Shown here: piece after piece, positions 43,693 through 51,905 of the stretch
Layout of the letters: each line of letters starts with the position of its first letter
Position numbering within the stretch: position 1 is the first letter of the stretch
NCBI GenBank assembly: GCA_910587135.1
Contig: CAJULF010000006.1
Span: forward strand, 1 to 64,000
Length of the DNA: 64,000 bases
Direction of reading: 5' to 3'
From: an uncultured Oscillospiraceae bacterium
GTDB lineage: Bacteria; Bacillota; Clostridia; Oscillospirales; Ruminococcaceae
Program-made: the position numbers and the translations under genes
Notes under the pieces: generated by a model
What the model saw: only the letters and a program-made list of their open reading frames with translations
The model's database searches: none
What the model was told of the DNA's origin: nothing

Positions 43693-43884
43693 CAGCTTGT
43701 AGAAAAAGCTTATAAGCCACGCAATGTCGGCGCATGAAATTTCAAAAAGTGTCGGAATTTGCGAAGCAAATTCCGACCGGTTTCCGCAATCGCGCGGAGT
43801 GAGCGAAGCGAACGGCGCGTGATTGCGGAAATTTTGAAATTTTTTTAAATAATCCGCTCTTGGTCAACCTTTATATACAGGCTG
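43693..43884 (+). mobile_element. Palindromic intergenic element, copy A6, with target-site duplication
   Basis: A 192-bp complete copy. Ends CAGCTTGTAGAAAAAG and (other strand) CAGCCTGTATATAAAG. P1 GAAATTTCAAAA (from 43736) with TTTTGAAATTT (43832-43842); P2 a perfect 12-bp hairpin GTCGGAATTTGC / GCAAATTCCGAC (43751-43762 with 43766-43777); P3 TTTCCGCAATCGCGC with GCGCGTGATTGCGGAAA. Right flank AATCCGCTCTTGGTCAACC. It has no open reading frame and is flanked by the 21-bp repeat. Confidence 0.85.
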
Positions 43885-43905
43885 ACCGCACATAGCTTGT
43901 GCGGT
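43885..43905 (+). repeat. Right copy of the 21-bp direct repeat
   Basis: Exact copy of 43672-43692, followed by GTTGCTTT, the original right arm of the terminator. Confidence 0.85.
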
Positions 43906-43926
43906 GTTGCTTTAACAGAACTTTTC

Positions 43927-43962
43927 GCGCCTGTTGGGTTAATGTGCCCGACAGGCGCTTTT
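43927..43962 (+). terminator. Second terminator downstream of tyrS
   Basis: GCGCCTGTTGGG (43927-43938) with CCCGACAGGCGC (43947-43958), followed by TTTT. A strong intrinsic terminator that may back up the one split by the element. Confidence 0.8.
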
Positions 43963-44031
43963 ACAATTGGAAGCTCGGATATAAAGCGAAAAATTCTACT
44001 GAAAGTTGAATTTTCCTCAATTCAGCGGTTA

Positions 44032-44060
44032 TTGATTTGCGGCGGTATTCCTGTTATAAT
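44032..44060 (+). promoter_or_regulatory. Promoter of the XRE regulator
   Basis: TTGATT (44032-44037), 17-bp spacer, TATAAT (44055-44060) with an extended -10 TG. Confidence 0.7.
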
Positions 44061-44106
44061 ATAATCAGAAACGGCGCCGTTTTAATCTTATTAAAGGAGA
44101 ATTGCC

Positions 44107-45198
44107 ATGACACTTTATATCGGTGAAAATCTAAAAAAGCAGCGAAAGCTGCGCGAGCTTACGCAGGAGCAGCTTGCGGATATCATCGGGGTATCATTTC
44201 AGTCCGTTTCAAAGTGGGAGCGGAACGAGGGCTACCCCGACATCGAAACGCTCCCGACGATAGCCGGTTATTTCGGGATAACCGTCGACGAGCTTATGGG
44301 AATGGACAGGATAAAGGATACCTCCGAGGTGGATAATATTCTTAAGACCGTAAGCGAAAACGCCGTGATGGGGCGTATCGAGGAGAACATCACGCTGCTG
44401 GAGGAGGCGGTAAAGCGCTTTCCGAACGATTACAGACTGCTCTCGGAATACGCGCATTATCTAACGTTTGTGAACTGGAACAGGGAGGGCGAAGCCTTCC
44501 GCAAAAACTGCCTTAAGGCGATAGACGTATGCGAAAGGATATTGGCGGAGTGCACCGACAATCGCATAAGAAATACCGCTCAGGTAACGCTTTGTTATAG
44601 TTATCAGAACGCGGGGCAGCACGAAAAGGCGGTGGAGGAGGTGAAGAAGCTTCCTTTTATGTGGGAGAGCTCCGAGGTCGTGGGCGAGAACGTTCTCGAG
44701 GGGGACGAGCTGCTTAATTTGCGTCAGATCAACGTCGTCGGTCTGACGGAGCTGTTGTATATTTCACTTGTCGGAATGTCCCGCGAGGACGACCCGCGTT
44801 TTACGCCGCAGCAGAAGATAGCGATAGAGCAGAAAGCCATCGCGGTGTATGAGATAATATTTGACAAAGGCGATTACAACTACTACGCCCATAACCTGTC
44901 CTACGCTTACCGTCAGATAGCGTTGATAGCCATACTTGAGGGAGACCGCGGTCTTGCGCTCGAAAGCCTTGAAAAATCCGCCGAATACGCGATAGCGCAG
45001 GATGAGCTGCCCGACGAGAAGCCCTATACCTCGCTGCCCGTAAACAGGCTGGTATACAAAAGGGAGAACACCATGACAAATAACCGCGGCTCGTTCAGCG
45101 AGGAGCTTCTTAAGCATATGGCGATGAGCCGTTACGACATGATAAGGAACGAACCGCGTTTCAGAGCGGTGGAGGAGCGCCTGAAGAATATGGGATAA
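44107..45198 (+). CDS. XRE-family transcriptional regulator with TPR-like C-terminus
   Basis: A 363-residue regulator. A Cro/C1-type helix-turn-helix (residues about 5-62: LREL.TQEQLADIIGVSFQSVSKWERNEGYPDIETLPTIAGYF) is followed by a helical region of about 290 residues with TPR-like repeats. This build is common in clostridial XRE regulators that respond to a small peptide or metabolite. AAAGGAGA precedes ATG 44107. It is monocistronic with its own promoter. Target genes cannot be inferred; the downstream rubrerythrin gene has a separate promoter. Confidence 0.85.
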   Translation: MTLYIGENLKKQRKLRELTQEQLADIIGVSFQSVSKWERNEGYPDIETLPTIAGYFGITVDELMGMDRIKDTSEVDNILKTVSENAVMGRIEENITLLEEAVKRFPNDYRLLSEYAHYLTFVNWNREGEAFRKNCLKAIDVCERILAECTDNRIRNTAQVTLCYSYQNAGQHEKAVEEVKKLPFMWESSEVVGENVLEGDELLNLRQINVVGLTELLYISLVGMSREDDPRFTPQQKIAIEQKAIAVYEIIFDKGDYNYYAHNLSYAYRQIALIAILEGDRGLALESLEKSAEYAIAQDELPDEKPYTSLPVNRLVYKRENTMTNNRGSFSEELLKHMAMSRYDMIRNEPRFRAVEERLKNMG

Positions 45199-45212
45199 TT
45201 TTGCTTTAGGGG

Positions 45213-45241
45213 TTGAAATCCGCTGATAATTATGTTATAAT
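45213..45241 (+). promoter_or_regulatory. Promoter of the rubrerythrin gene
   Basis: TTGAAA (45213-45218), 17-bp spacer, TATAAT (45236-45241) with an extended -10 TG. It predicts a leader of about 235 nt. No obvious PerR-type palindrome was noted. Confidence 0.75.
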
Positions 45242-45251
45242 CTGATTGTGG

Positions 45252-45458
45252 GAAATTTTTCCCGTATAAAGCATATCGCGAAAAGCAATACTCTCGTCAT
45301 GGTCGGATTCAAGCCCATGCAGTTCAGCAACGTAAAAAACGGCAGCGCTTCGCCCGCGCGGGGGGAAATCAAGCCGCAGTGAAAGCGGAATGAAAAGCTT
45401 TTGCGCTGAGCCGGCACGCTCTGCCGCAAAGTGGCTTAGTGCGCGATACGGAAAATTC
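45252..45458 (+). repeat. Palindromic element in the rubrerythrin leader, copy B4
   Basis: Outer helix GAAATTTTTCCCGTAT (45252-45267) with ATACGGAAAATTC (45446-45458), then the family tail AGATTTAAATCAGGAGG that includes the ribosome site. The interior of about 180 nt is GC-rich with diverged hairpins. Confidence 0.55.
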
Positions 45459-45480
45459 AGATTTAAATCAGGAGGAAGTT

Positions 45481-46020
45481 ATGGCTAACAAATACGCGGG
45501 TACGCAGACGGAGAAAAATCTTGAGGCAGCCTTTGCGGGCGAGTCGCAGGCGAGGAATAAGTACACCTACTTCGCTTCAAAGGCGAAGAAGGAGGGCTTT
45601 GAGCAGATTGCGGCGCTGTTCCTGAAAACCGCTGACAATGAGAAAGAGCACGCAAAGATGTGGTTCAAGGAATTGAACGGTATCGGCAGCACCGCGGAGA
45701 ACCTCGGCGCGGCGGCAAGCGGCGAGAATTACGAGTGGACGGATATGTATGAGGATTTTGCCAAGACCGCCGAGGCGGAGGGCTTTACAGAGCTTGCGGC
45801 GAAATTCCGCGCCGTTGCGGCTATCGAAAAGCACCATGAGGAGCGCTACCGCGCACTGCTTAAGAACGTGGAAATGCAGGAGGTTTTTGCCAAGAGCGAG
45901 GTAAAGGTGTGGGAGTGCCGCAACTGCGGTCACATCGTCGTAGGAACGAACGCTCCCGAGGTATGTCCCGTATGCAGCCACCCGCAGAGCTATTTTGAGA
46001 TCAGCGCCGAAAACTATTGA
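45481..46020 (+). CDS. rbr: Rubrerythrin
   Basis: A 179-residue rubrerythrin, the non-haem diiron peroxidase that protects anaerobes from hydrogen peroxide. The N-terminal ferritin-like four-helix domain carries the diiron ligands (FAGESQARNKY; NEKEHAKMW; AIEKHHEERY), and the C-terminal rubredoxin-like domain has two CxxC pairs (CRNCGH and CPVCSH). AGGAGG lies just before ATG 45481; the upstream in-frame extension lies in the leader and is rejected. It has its own promoter and terminator. Confidence 0.95.
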   Translation: MANKYAGTQTEKNLEAAFAGESQARNKYTYFASKAKKEGFEQIAALFLKTADNEKEHAKMWFKELNGIGSTAENLGAAASGENYEWTDMYEDFAKTAEAEGFTELAAKFRAVAAIEKHHEERYRALLKNVEMQEVFAKSEVKVWECRNCGHIVVGTNAPEVCPVCSHPQSYFEISAENY

Positions 46021-46049
46021 TGGGCTGACTGTTATCCGATAAATTTTCA

Positions 46050-46088
46050 AGACCGCTTCCAAGCCTTGCTTTAGGAGCGGTCTATTTT
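46050..46088 (+). terminator. Terminator of the rubrerythrin gene
   Basis: AGACCGCT (46050-46057) with AGCGGTCT (46076-46083), followed by ATTTTGT. Confidence 0.75.
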
Positions 46089-46238
46089 GTATGCCGCGTC
46101 AAGTTGTTTGTGTTTTTCAGGTCTTCTTGCTTTTGTGCATAATGCATAAAAGTTTTAACAATTATTTGTTGATAACCGCACCTTTGGGCAAAATTTTTCC
46201 AAACGCGGTTTTTGGGGGAATTTTGTGCAATTTTTGAT

Positions 46239-46267
46239 TTGACAAAAACTTGATATAGTGGTATAAT
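46239..46267 (+). promoter_or_regulatory. Promoter of the radical SAM-ruvCAB-glmM group
   Basis: TTGACA (46239-46244), 17-bp spacer, TATAAT (46262-46267). Confidence 0.8.
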
Positions 46268-46303
46268 AAACTGATTAGGTATATCTGAAAGGAGTTTTTT
46301 TAG

Positions 46304-46918
46304 TTGACAATTTTCTATAAATTTGAAGGCAAGATGTATATTAATCTTACAAACGGCTGCCCCTGCAAATGCGTTTTCTGTATACGCGACAATGCCGACA
46401 GTATAAGCGGCAACGACAGCTTGTGGCTGGAGCATGAGCCGACTATGGAGGAGATCGTTTCCGCGTTTGAGAGTTTCGACAAAACGGGTATTTCCGAGGC
46501 GGTATTCTGCGGATACGGCGAGCCTATGGTAAGAGCCGATATGGTAGTAAGTACCGCGGAATATATCAAAGCGCACTCCGACATGAAGCTGCGGCTCAAT
46601 ACCAACGGGCTTGTTAAGCTGATACATCCCGATTTTGACATAAACCGCTTAAAGGGTCTGATTGACAGCGTTTCCATAAGCCTGAACGCGCCCAATGCCG
46701 TGCGCTACAATGAGGTGACTCGCCCATCGTTCGGGGAAAAGGCGTTCGATACAATGCTTGATTTTGCGGATAAGATAAAGGGGATATGCCATACCGCCTT
46801 TACGGTGGTGGATGTCATTTCCGCCGGGGAAATTGAGGAGTGCCGCGCTGTCGCGGACAAAATGGGCATTCCTCTCCGCGTGCGCGCCTACGTCACGGAC
46901 AACGAGAGCTACACATGA
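46304..46918 (+). CDS. TatD-associated-type radical SAM protein
   Basis: A 204-residue compact radical SAM protein. The cluster motif lies in NGCPCKCVFCIR (near residues 17-28), followed by GYGEPM (SAM contact) and LRLNTNGL. This matches the small radical SAM family often linked to TatD nuclease genes. The start is TTG 46304 with AAAGGAG 9 nt upstream. Its stop overlaps ruvC by 4 nt (ATGA), so it is coupled to the Holliday-junction genes. No tatD is adjacent. The reaction is unknown. Confidence 0.8.
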   Translation: MTIFYKFEGKMYINLTNGCPCKCVFCIRDNADSISGNDSLWLEHEPTMEEIVSAFESFDKTGISEAVFCGYGEPMVRADMVVSTAEYIKAHSDMKLRLNTNGLVKLIHPDFDINRLKGLIDSVSISLNAPNAVRYNEVTRPSFGEKAFDTMLDFADKIKGICHTAFTVVDVISAGEIEECRAVADKMGIPLRVRAYVTDNESYT

Positions 46919-47427
46919 GGATACTCGGGATAGACCCCGGCTACGCAATTGTCGGCTATGGGGTGCTGGATTACGACAATGTAGCGTTTAAAACTATAAA
47001 CTACGGTGCGATAACCACGGGCGCTGATACGCCGTTTGACAGACGGCTTGCGGAGATCTACCGTGACATGTGCGAGCTGCTGGATATGTTCAAGCCCGAC
47101 TGCGTGAGCATAGAGAAGCTCTATTTCAACACAAATATTACCACGGGAATCGACGTGGCGCAGGCAAGGGGAGTGATAACCCTGTCCGCGGCGCTTCGGG
47201 ATATCCCGATATACGAATACACGCCGCTTCAGGTAAAGGTGGCGGTAACGGGCTACGGGCGGGCGGAGAAGCACCAGATGCAGGAAATGACAAAAAATAT
47301 CCTGCGGCTGAAAGCGGTACCCAAGCCCGACGATACCGCGGACGCTCTGGCGATAGCGATATGCCACGGGCACACGGGCGGTTCGCAGCTGTCGAGAATT
47401 ATGGAGCGGGAAAGGAAAAAGACATGA
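46915..47427 (+). CDS. ruvC: Holliday-junction resolvase RuvC
   Basis: A 170-residue RuvC endonuclease that cuts Holliday junctions with RuvAB. Catalytic acids are visible: D7 (GIDPGY), E67 (SIEKLYF), and D140/D143 in PDDTADALA. ATG 46915 overlaps the radical SAM stop; the end overlaps ruvA (ATGA). The ruvC-ruvA-(TPR)-ruvB order shows the full resolvasome. Confidence 0.95.
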   Translation: MRILGIDPGYAIVGYGVLDYDNVAFKTINYGAITTGADTPFDRRLAEIYRDMCELLDMFKPDCVSIEKLYFNTNITTGIDVAQARGVITLSAALRDIPIYEYTPLQVKVAVTGYGRAEKHQMQEMTKNILRLKAVPKPDDTADALAIAICHGHTGGSQLSRIMERERKKT

Positions 47428-48014
47428 TATACAGCGTAAAAGGTGAGCTTATACACACCGAGCCGGGGCTTGCGGTGGTGGAATGCGGGGGAGTGGGATA
47501 TGCCTGCCGCACCTCGCGGCAGACTCTGAACAGCATTAAAACGGGCAGCGAGGTGAAGCTTTTCACTTATCTGCACGTTTCGGAAAACTCGCTCGATCTG
47601 TTCGGGTTTTCGGACACTATGGAGCTTTCCTGCTTCAGACAGCTCATCTCGGTTTCGGGAATAGGTCCGAAAGCGGCGCTTTCGGTGCTTTCGGAGATAT
47701 CTCCCTCCAAGCTGGCGCTTTGCATAACCACGGGCGACGCGAAAACACTCACGAAGTGCCCCGGAATAGGGTTAAAAACCGCACAGAGGATAGTGCTTGA
47801 GCTAAAGGACAAAGTTGCAAAGGAGCAGCACGTTACCGCATCGGAATTCGCGTCAATACCCTCGGCAGGCGGAGGCAGCGTCGGAGAGGCTCTGTCTGCG
47901 CTGGAGGTGCTCGGATTTGCCCCCGCGCAGGCGGCGGCGGCTATCGCGGGATCGTCCCCCGAAGCGTCCGTGGAGGAGCTTATAAAATTCGCGCTTAAAA
48001 ATCTTGGAAATTGA
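47424..48014 (+). CDS. ruvA: Holliday-junction DNA-binding protein RuvA
   Basis: A 196-residue RuvA, which binds the four-way junction and loads RuvB. It has an N-terminal OB fold (MIYSVKGELIH; GVGYACRTSR), tandem helix-hairpin-helix motifs (LISVSGIGPKAAL and LTKCPGIGLKTAQRIVLELKDK, listed as LTKCPGIG and LKTAQRIVLELK), a flexible Gly/Ser linker and the C-terminal RuvB-contact domain. ATG 47424 overlaps the ruvC stop. Confidence 0.95.
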   Translation: MIYSVKGELIHTEPGLAVVECGGVGYACRTSRQTLNSIKTGSEVKLFTYLHVSENSLDLFGFSDTMELSCFRQLISVSGIGPKAALSVLSEISPSKLALCITTGDAKTLTKCPGIGLKTAQRIVLELKDKVAKEQHVTASEFASIPSAGGGSVGEALSALEVLGFAPAQAAAAIAGSSPEASVEELIKFALKNLGN

Positions 48015-48077
48015 CAGGGAAAGAGGGCGATCACGCTGAACAAAAAAGAAAAAACCAATTCGCCGCAAAGGACGGCG

Positions 48078-48974
48078 GTGATATCCGTCTGCATAACGGT
48101 GCTTTGCGCTTTTGCCATCATATTTATTAGCGATCTCAATATCGGCACTATCGCCGCGGTAGCCGCGGTATGCGGCTTTGCTTCAATGGTCACGGCGCTT
48201 TACGTTATCGTCAAGTATATATTCAAGCCGTATATAGACCGCCGCAGAGCGGCACTGAGGGCTTTGGGGACTCACGGGGTGAGCAAGGTCAACAAAGACC
48301 CGACAGCGCGTCTCGCGTATAAGGGTATCTATGAGTTTTTCAAACAGAATTTCGCAAAATCTGAGGAGTATCTTAACCTCGCGCTCAGCCGTTCGGATTT
48401 CCGCCAGAATCAGCTTTTCTGCATAGAGTGGCTGATACATCTCTACGAGGCGGCGGACAATCTTCCCAAGCTGTTGTGGTGCTACCGCAAGGCGGCGGAA
48501 TACGCCCCCGACAACCCGGAATTCCAGTCGCGGCTGGGACATGTATATTATGTGGACGGTAAGCTTGACAAGGCTATGTACTGCTTTGAGCAGGCGCTGA
48601 GGTACGATCCAAATCACGGGTACTCCTATTACAGCATAGCAAAGATACAGATAGTGCGCGGCGAGGATAAAAAGGCAGAGGAAACGCTGAATACGCTCAT
48701 CAAAATAAACGAAAATCACCCGCTCGTGTATTCGGAGCTTGCCACGCTTGCGGCGATGCACGGGGAAAACGAGCGCTGCGAGGAGTATTACAAAAAAGCG
48801 CTGCTTTGTGGCTATAAAGACCCCGACGAGCTTCAGAAGCGCATTTCCGCGATAATGAAATTCGGGAACACCGAGGGCGTGGACGGCGGCGATCTGCCCA
48901 ACGAGTATTACCGCCGCATAGAGCCAAATGAAATGAAAACGGACGGTTCGGAACTGCCGAAGGAAAAGGATTGA
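48078..48974 (+). CDS. Membrane-anchored TPR protein
   Basis: A 298-residue protein with two N-terminal transmembrane helices (about residues 4-22 and 27-50) and TPR repeats through the rest (for example LPKLLWCYRKAAEYAPDNPE, LDKAMYCFEQALRYDPNH). GTG 48078 has AAGGA 5 nt upstream. A longer form from CTG 48036, giving LNKKEKTNSPQRTAV ahead of the first helix, is also plausible because GAGGG lies 8 nt before it. It sits between ruvA and ruvB, only 4 nt before ruvB. Its role there is unknown; it may organise a membrane complex. Confidence 0.75.
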   Translation: MISVCITVLCAFAIIFISDLNIGTIAAVAAVCGFASMVTALYVIVKYIFKPYIDRRRAALRALGTHGVSKVNKDPTARLAYKGIYEFFKQNFAKSEEYLNLALSRSDFRQNQLFCIEWLIHLYEAADNLPKLLWCYRKAAEYAPDNPEFQSRLGHVYYVDGKLDKAMYCFEQALRYDPNHGYSYYSIAKIQIVRGEDKKAEETLNTLIKINENHPLVYSELATLAAMHGENERCEEYYKKALLCGYKDPDELQKRISAIMKFGNTEGVDGGDLPNEYYRRIEPNEMKTDGSELPKEKD

Positions 48975-48978
48975 TAAA

Positions 48979-50034
48979 ATGCTGGAGATGTCAAAGGACG
49001 ATATAGAGTTTGAGGCGAGTGACAGAATCGTCGAGCCCGCATATAATAGCAGTGACGGCGAGGTGGAGCTTACTCTGCGTCCGAAAACACTGGCGGAATA
49101 TATCGGGCAGGACAAGGTAAAGGAGAACATGGCGGTGTATATTGAGGCTGCCAAAAAGCGCGGGGAATGTCTTGACCACGTTCTGTTGTACGGACCGCCG
49201 GGGCTTGGCAAGACCACGCTCTCCTGTATTATCGCCAACGAGATGGGGGTAAATATCCGCGTGACCTCGGGACCCGCGATAGAAAAGGCGGGTGACCTTG
49301 CGGCTCTTCTGACCAATCTCCAGCCCAACGACGTGCTTTTCATAGACGAGATACATCGTCTTTCAAGGCAGGTCGAGGAGGTGCTGTATCCCGCCATGGA
49401 GGACTATGTGCTGGATATAGTGATGGGCAACGGACCTGCGGCGCGGTCAATACGCATAGATCTTCCGAAATTCACGCTTATCGGTGCCACTACGCGTTCG
49501 GGGCAGCTTTCCGCGCCGCTTCGCGATCGATTCGGAGTGGTGCAGCGGCTGGAGCTTTACTCGCCCGAGCAGCTCTGCGACATAGTGCAGCGCTCGGCGG
49601 TAATATTGGGCATTCCCTGCATGAAGGACGGCGCTATGGAGCTTGCCAAGCGTTCGCGGGGCACTCCGAGAATAGCCAACAGGCTTCTTAAGCGAGTCAG
49701 AGATTTTGCGGAGGTATTGGGAAACGGTAAAATAACCCGCTCCATCGCCGACGACGCTCTGAACCGCCTTGAAATAGACGCGCTTGGTCTGGACAGTCTG
49801 GACAGGCGTTTTCTTGAAATGATTATCAAGGGCTACGACGGGGGACCTGTCGGTCTTGGAACGCTCGCCTCGGCGCTGAATGAGGAGGAAGTGACCCTTG
49901 AGGACGTGTGTGAGCCGTACCTTATGCAGCTGGGCTTTGTCGCGAGAACTCCGCGCGGACGCACCGTCACGGCTCTTGCGTACAAGCATCTGGGTATATT
50001 GCGCGAGGGTCAGCAGACCTTGGACAGTTATTAG
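48979..50034 (+). CDS. ruvB: Holliday-junction branch-migration ATPase RuvB
   Basis: A 351-residue RuvB hexameric motor. Motifs: LRPKTLAEYIGQ, Walker A GPPGLGKT, Walker B VLFIDEIHRL, sensor GATTRSG.LS.PLRDRFG, and the arginine finger in RGTPRIANRLL. The C-terminal winged helix ends in RTPRGRTVTALAYKHLG. AAAAGGA lies 8 nt before ATG 48979. It completes the ruvCAB set. Confidence 0.96.
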   Translation: MLEMSKDDIEFEASDRIVEPAYNSSDGEVELTLRPKTLAEYIGQDKVKENMAVYIEAAKKRGECLDHVLLYGPPGLGKTTLSCIIANEMGVNIRVTSGPAIEKAGDLAALLTNLQPNDVLFIDEIHRLSRQVEEVLYPAMEDYVLDIVMGNGPAARSIRIDLPKFTLIGATTRSGQLSAPLRDRFGVVQRLELYSPEQLCDIVQRSAVILGIPCMKDGAMELAKRSRGTPRIANRLLKRVRDFAEVLGNGKITRSIADDALNRLEIDALGLDSLDRRFLEMIIKGYDGGPVGLGTLASALNEEEVTLEDVCEPYLMQLGFVARTPRGRTVTALAYKHLGILREGQQTLDSY

Positions 50035-50105
50035 TTAAAAGCATGGGGCAGGAAAAAGTTTTCGGAGCGGAATAGATTCTTATAAGATTTAAAGGGGTTT
50101 TTCTG

Positions 50106-51467
50106 ATGGGACAGATTTTTGGAACGGACGGCGCAAGGGGAATCGCCATAACTGAGCTGACCTGCGAAAGGGCGATGGAGATCGGCAGAGCGGCGGCATA
50201 CGTGCTTACCAAGGAGAGCGGCAAGGCTCACCCGCGGATATTGGTGGGAATGGATACGCGGATATCCTCCAAGATACTGGAGTGCGCGCTGGCGGCGGGT
50301 CTTACGTCAGTGGGAGCGCAGGCGGAGCTTCTGGGGGTAGTTCCCACACCGGCTGTGGCTTATCTTGTAAAGGAGTACGGCGCGGACGCCGGGGTCATGA
50401 TATCCGCTTCGCACAATTCGGTGGAGTACAACGGTATCAAGCTGTTTTCGGGAGAGGGCTTCAAGCTGCCCGACAGTGTTGAGGAGGAAATAGAAAGCTA
50501 CATACTGGAGCGCAAGGCGGAAATAACGCTGAAAGACGGCGTCGACGTGGGCACGATCACCCGCGCGGACGGAGCGGCGCTCGATTATATCAAGCACATA
50601 ACAGGCTGCGTTCAGGCGGATCTGTCGGGGCTGCGGCTGGGATTTGACTGCGCGAACGGCAGCTCGGCGGTCACGGCGGGGGCGCTTTTTAAATCAATGA
50701 ACGCGGACTGCTCCTTTATTGAGGATACTCCCGACGGGACGAATATCAACAAAAAATGCGGCTCTACCCACATAAGCAATATCAGCGGATATGTACGCGA
50801 AAACGGGCTTGACGCGGGCTTTGCCTTTGACGGGGACGCGGACAGATGTCTTGCGGTTGACGAGAACGGCAATATGGTGGACGGCGACAGGATAATAGCG
50901 GTGCTCGCAAATTATCTTAAAGACAAGGGACTGCTCAAGGGCGATGCGGCTGTGGTAACTGTCATGAGCAATCTCGGTTTTCATGATTATATGGGCGCGC
51001 GCGGCATAAAGACCGTCTGCGCGAGGGTCGGCGACAGGTATGTTCTGGAGGAAATGCAGAAAAACGGGTATAATATCGGCGGCGAGCAATCGGGGCATAT
51101 TATACTGTTGGATTTTGCGACCACGGGCGACGGGCAGCTCACCGCGGCTATGCTGGCAAAGGTCATGAAGGAAACGGGCAGAAAGCTCTCAGAGCTTGTC
51201 GCGGATATCACGGATTACCCGCAGCTTTTGCTTAATGTAAAGATAACCGAGCAATCGAAGGGCAAATGGGATAAAACGCCGTCTATTTTAGAGAAGATAG
51301 CTCTCGCCGAAAAGCAGCTTGAGGGAAGCGGCAGGGTTCTGGTGCGCGAGAGCGGCACAGAGCCGCTGGTGCGCGTTATGCTGGAGGGCAGGGACAGCTT
51401 GCTTGTAGATACGCTTGCCCATGATATCGCACGCGAGGTTGAGATGCAGCTCACCATGGGCGGATAA
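50106..51467 (+). CDS. glmM: Phosphoglucosamine mutase
   Basis: A 453-residue alpha-D-phosphohexomutase turning glucosamine-6-P into glucosamine-1-P for peptidoglycan precursors. It shows FGTDGARG at the N-terminus, the phospho-serine loop ISASHN (S102), the metal loop DGDADR near 245, the sugar-specificity loop GGEQSGH near 330, and the phosphate-binding RESGTEPLVRVM. Length and motifs fit GlmM rather than phosphomannomutase. It follows ruvB by 71 nt. Confidence 0.95.
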   Translation: MGQIFGTDGARGIAITELTCERAMEIGRAAAYVLTKESGKAHPRILVGMDTRISSKILECALAAGLTSVGAQAELLGVVPTPAVAYLVKEYGADAGVMISASHNSVEYNGIKLFSGEGFKLPDSVEEEIESYILERKAEITLKDGVDVGTITRADGAALDYIKHITGCVQADLSGLRLGFDCANGSSAVTAGALFKSMNADCSFIEDTPDGTNINKKCGSTHISNISGYVRENGLDAGFAFDGDADRCLAVDENGNMVDGDRIIAVLANYLKDKGLLKGDAAVVTVMSNLGFHDYMGARGIKTVCARVGDRYVLEEMQKNGYNIGGEQSGHIILLDFATTGDGQLTAAMLAKVMKETGRKLSELVADITDYPQLLLNVKITEQSKGKWDKTPSILEKIALAEKQLEGSGRVLVRESGTEPLVRVMLEGRDSLLVDTLAHDIAREVEMQLTMGG

Positions 51468-51529
51468 ACTGCGGATATCGCGCAATGCTCCAAAGCGCTT
51501 GCGCAAATCGGGTTCAAAAGCCGCAAAAC

Positions 51530-51722
51530 AATTGAGAGATAAAAGGCGCTGAAAGCCGCCGTAAACAGAACGCTCACACATGAATTTTCCGCAATCCGGC
51601 GGGTAGTCAACGCGAAGCGAGGCGGAGAGTTGACTACCCGCCGGGATAGCGCGAACGTTGCGAAGCGGCGTTCGCAGCGGTGCGGAAAATTCTTTAAAAT
51701 AACCGGCTCAGGGTCAACAGAT
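51530..51722 (+). repeat. Palindromic intergenic element, copy B5
   Basis: The clearest three-helix copy: P1 GAATTTTCCGCA (51582-51593) with TGCGGAAAATTC (51681-51692), perfect 12 bp; P2 a perfect 16-bp hairpin (51596-51611 with 51629-51644); P3 GCGAACG / CGTTCGC (51651-51657 with 51669-51675). The right flank TTTAAAATAACCGGCTCAGG, then GTCAAC, matches the A copies. The left flank ATTGAGAGAT matches copy B6. Confidence 0.8.
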
Positions 51723-51750
51723 CATAGCAGCATAAGGGCTCGGGGCAACC

Positions 51751-51880
51751 TAATACTAATTCTTAATCTCCGTATAGACATCTTTGCAAAAATAACACTC
51801 ATATTACTTCGTCAAAGTTCCTTGTACTATGCGCGGTCTTTTCGCAAATCTTGTCTATACTAAGATGAAGAATTAGTATA
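51751..51880 (+). mobile_element. Small inverted-repeat element (MITE-like), copy C2
   Basis: 130 bp with near-perfect 29-bp terminal inverted repeats: left TAATACTAATTCTTAATCT then GTATAGACA, right (reverse complement) TATACTAATTCTTCATCT then GTATAGACA, extending further inward at lower identity. No coding capacity. It shares termini and the right-arm pattern with the copy at 17206-17310. Confidence 0.8.
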
Positions 51881-51905
51881 AAAATCAGGAGATACTCAAA
51901 AATTT

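Noticed and set aside
47070..47423. Long N-terminal extension of RuvA
   Set aside because: The extension lies in another frame of ruvC; the family start is ATG 47424 and overlaps the ruvC stop as expected.
51506..51520. GGTTCAAAAGCC resembling a tRNA T arm
   Set aside because: No acceptor, D or anticodon arms can be formed around it; it is part of the flank of a palindromic element.
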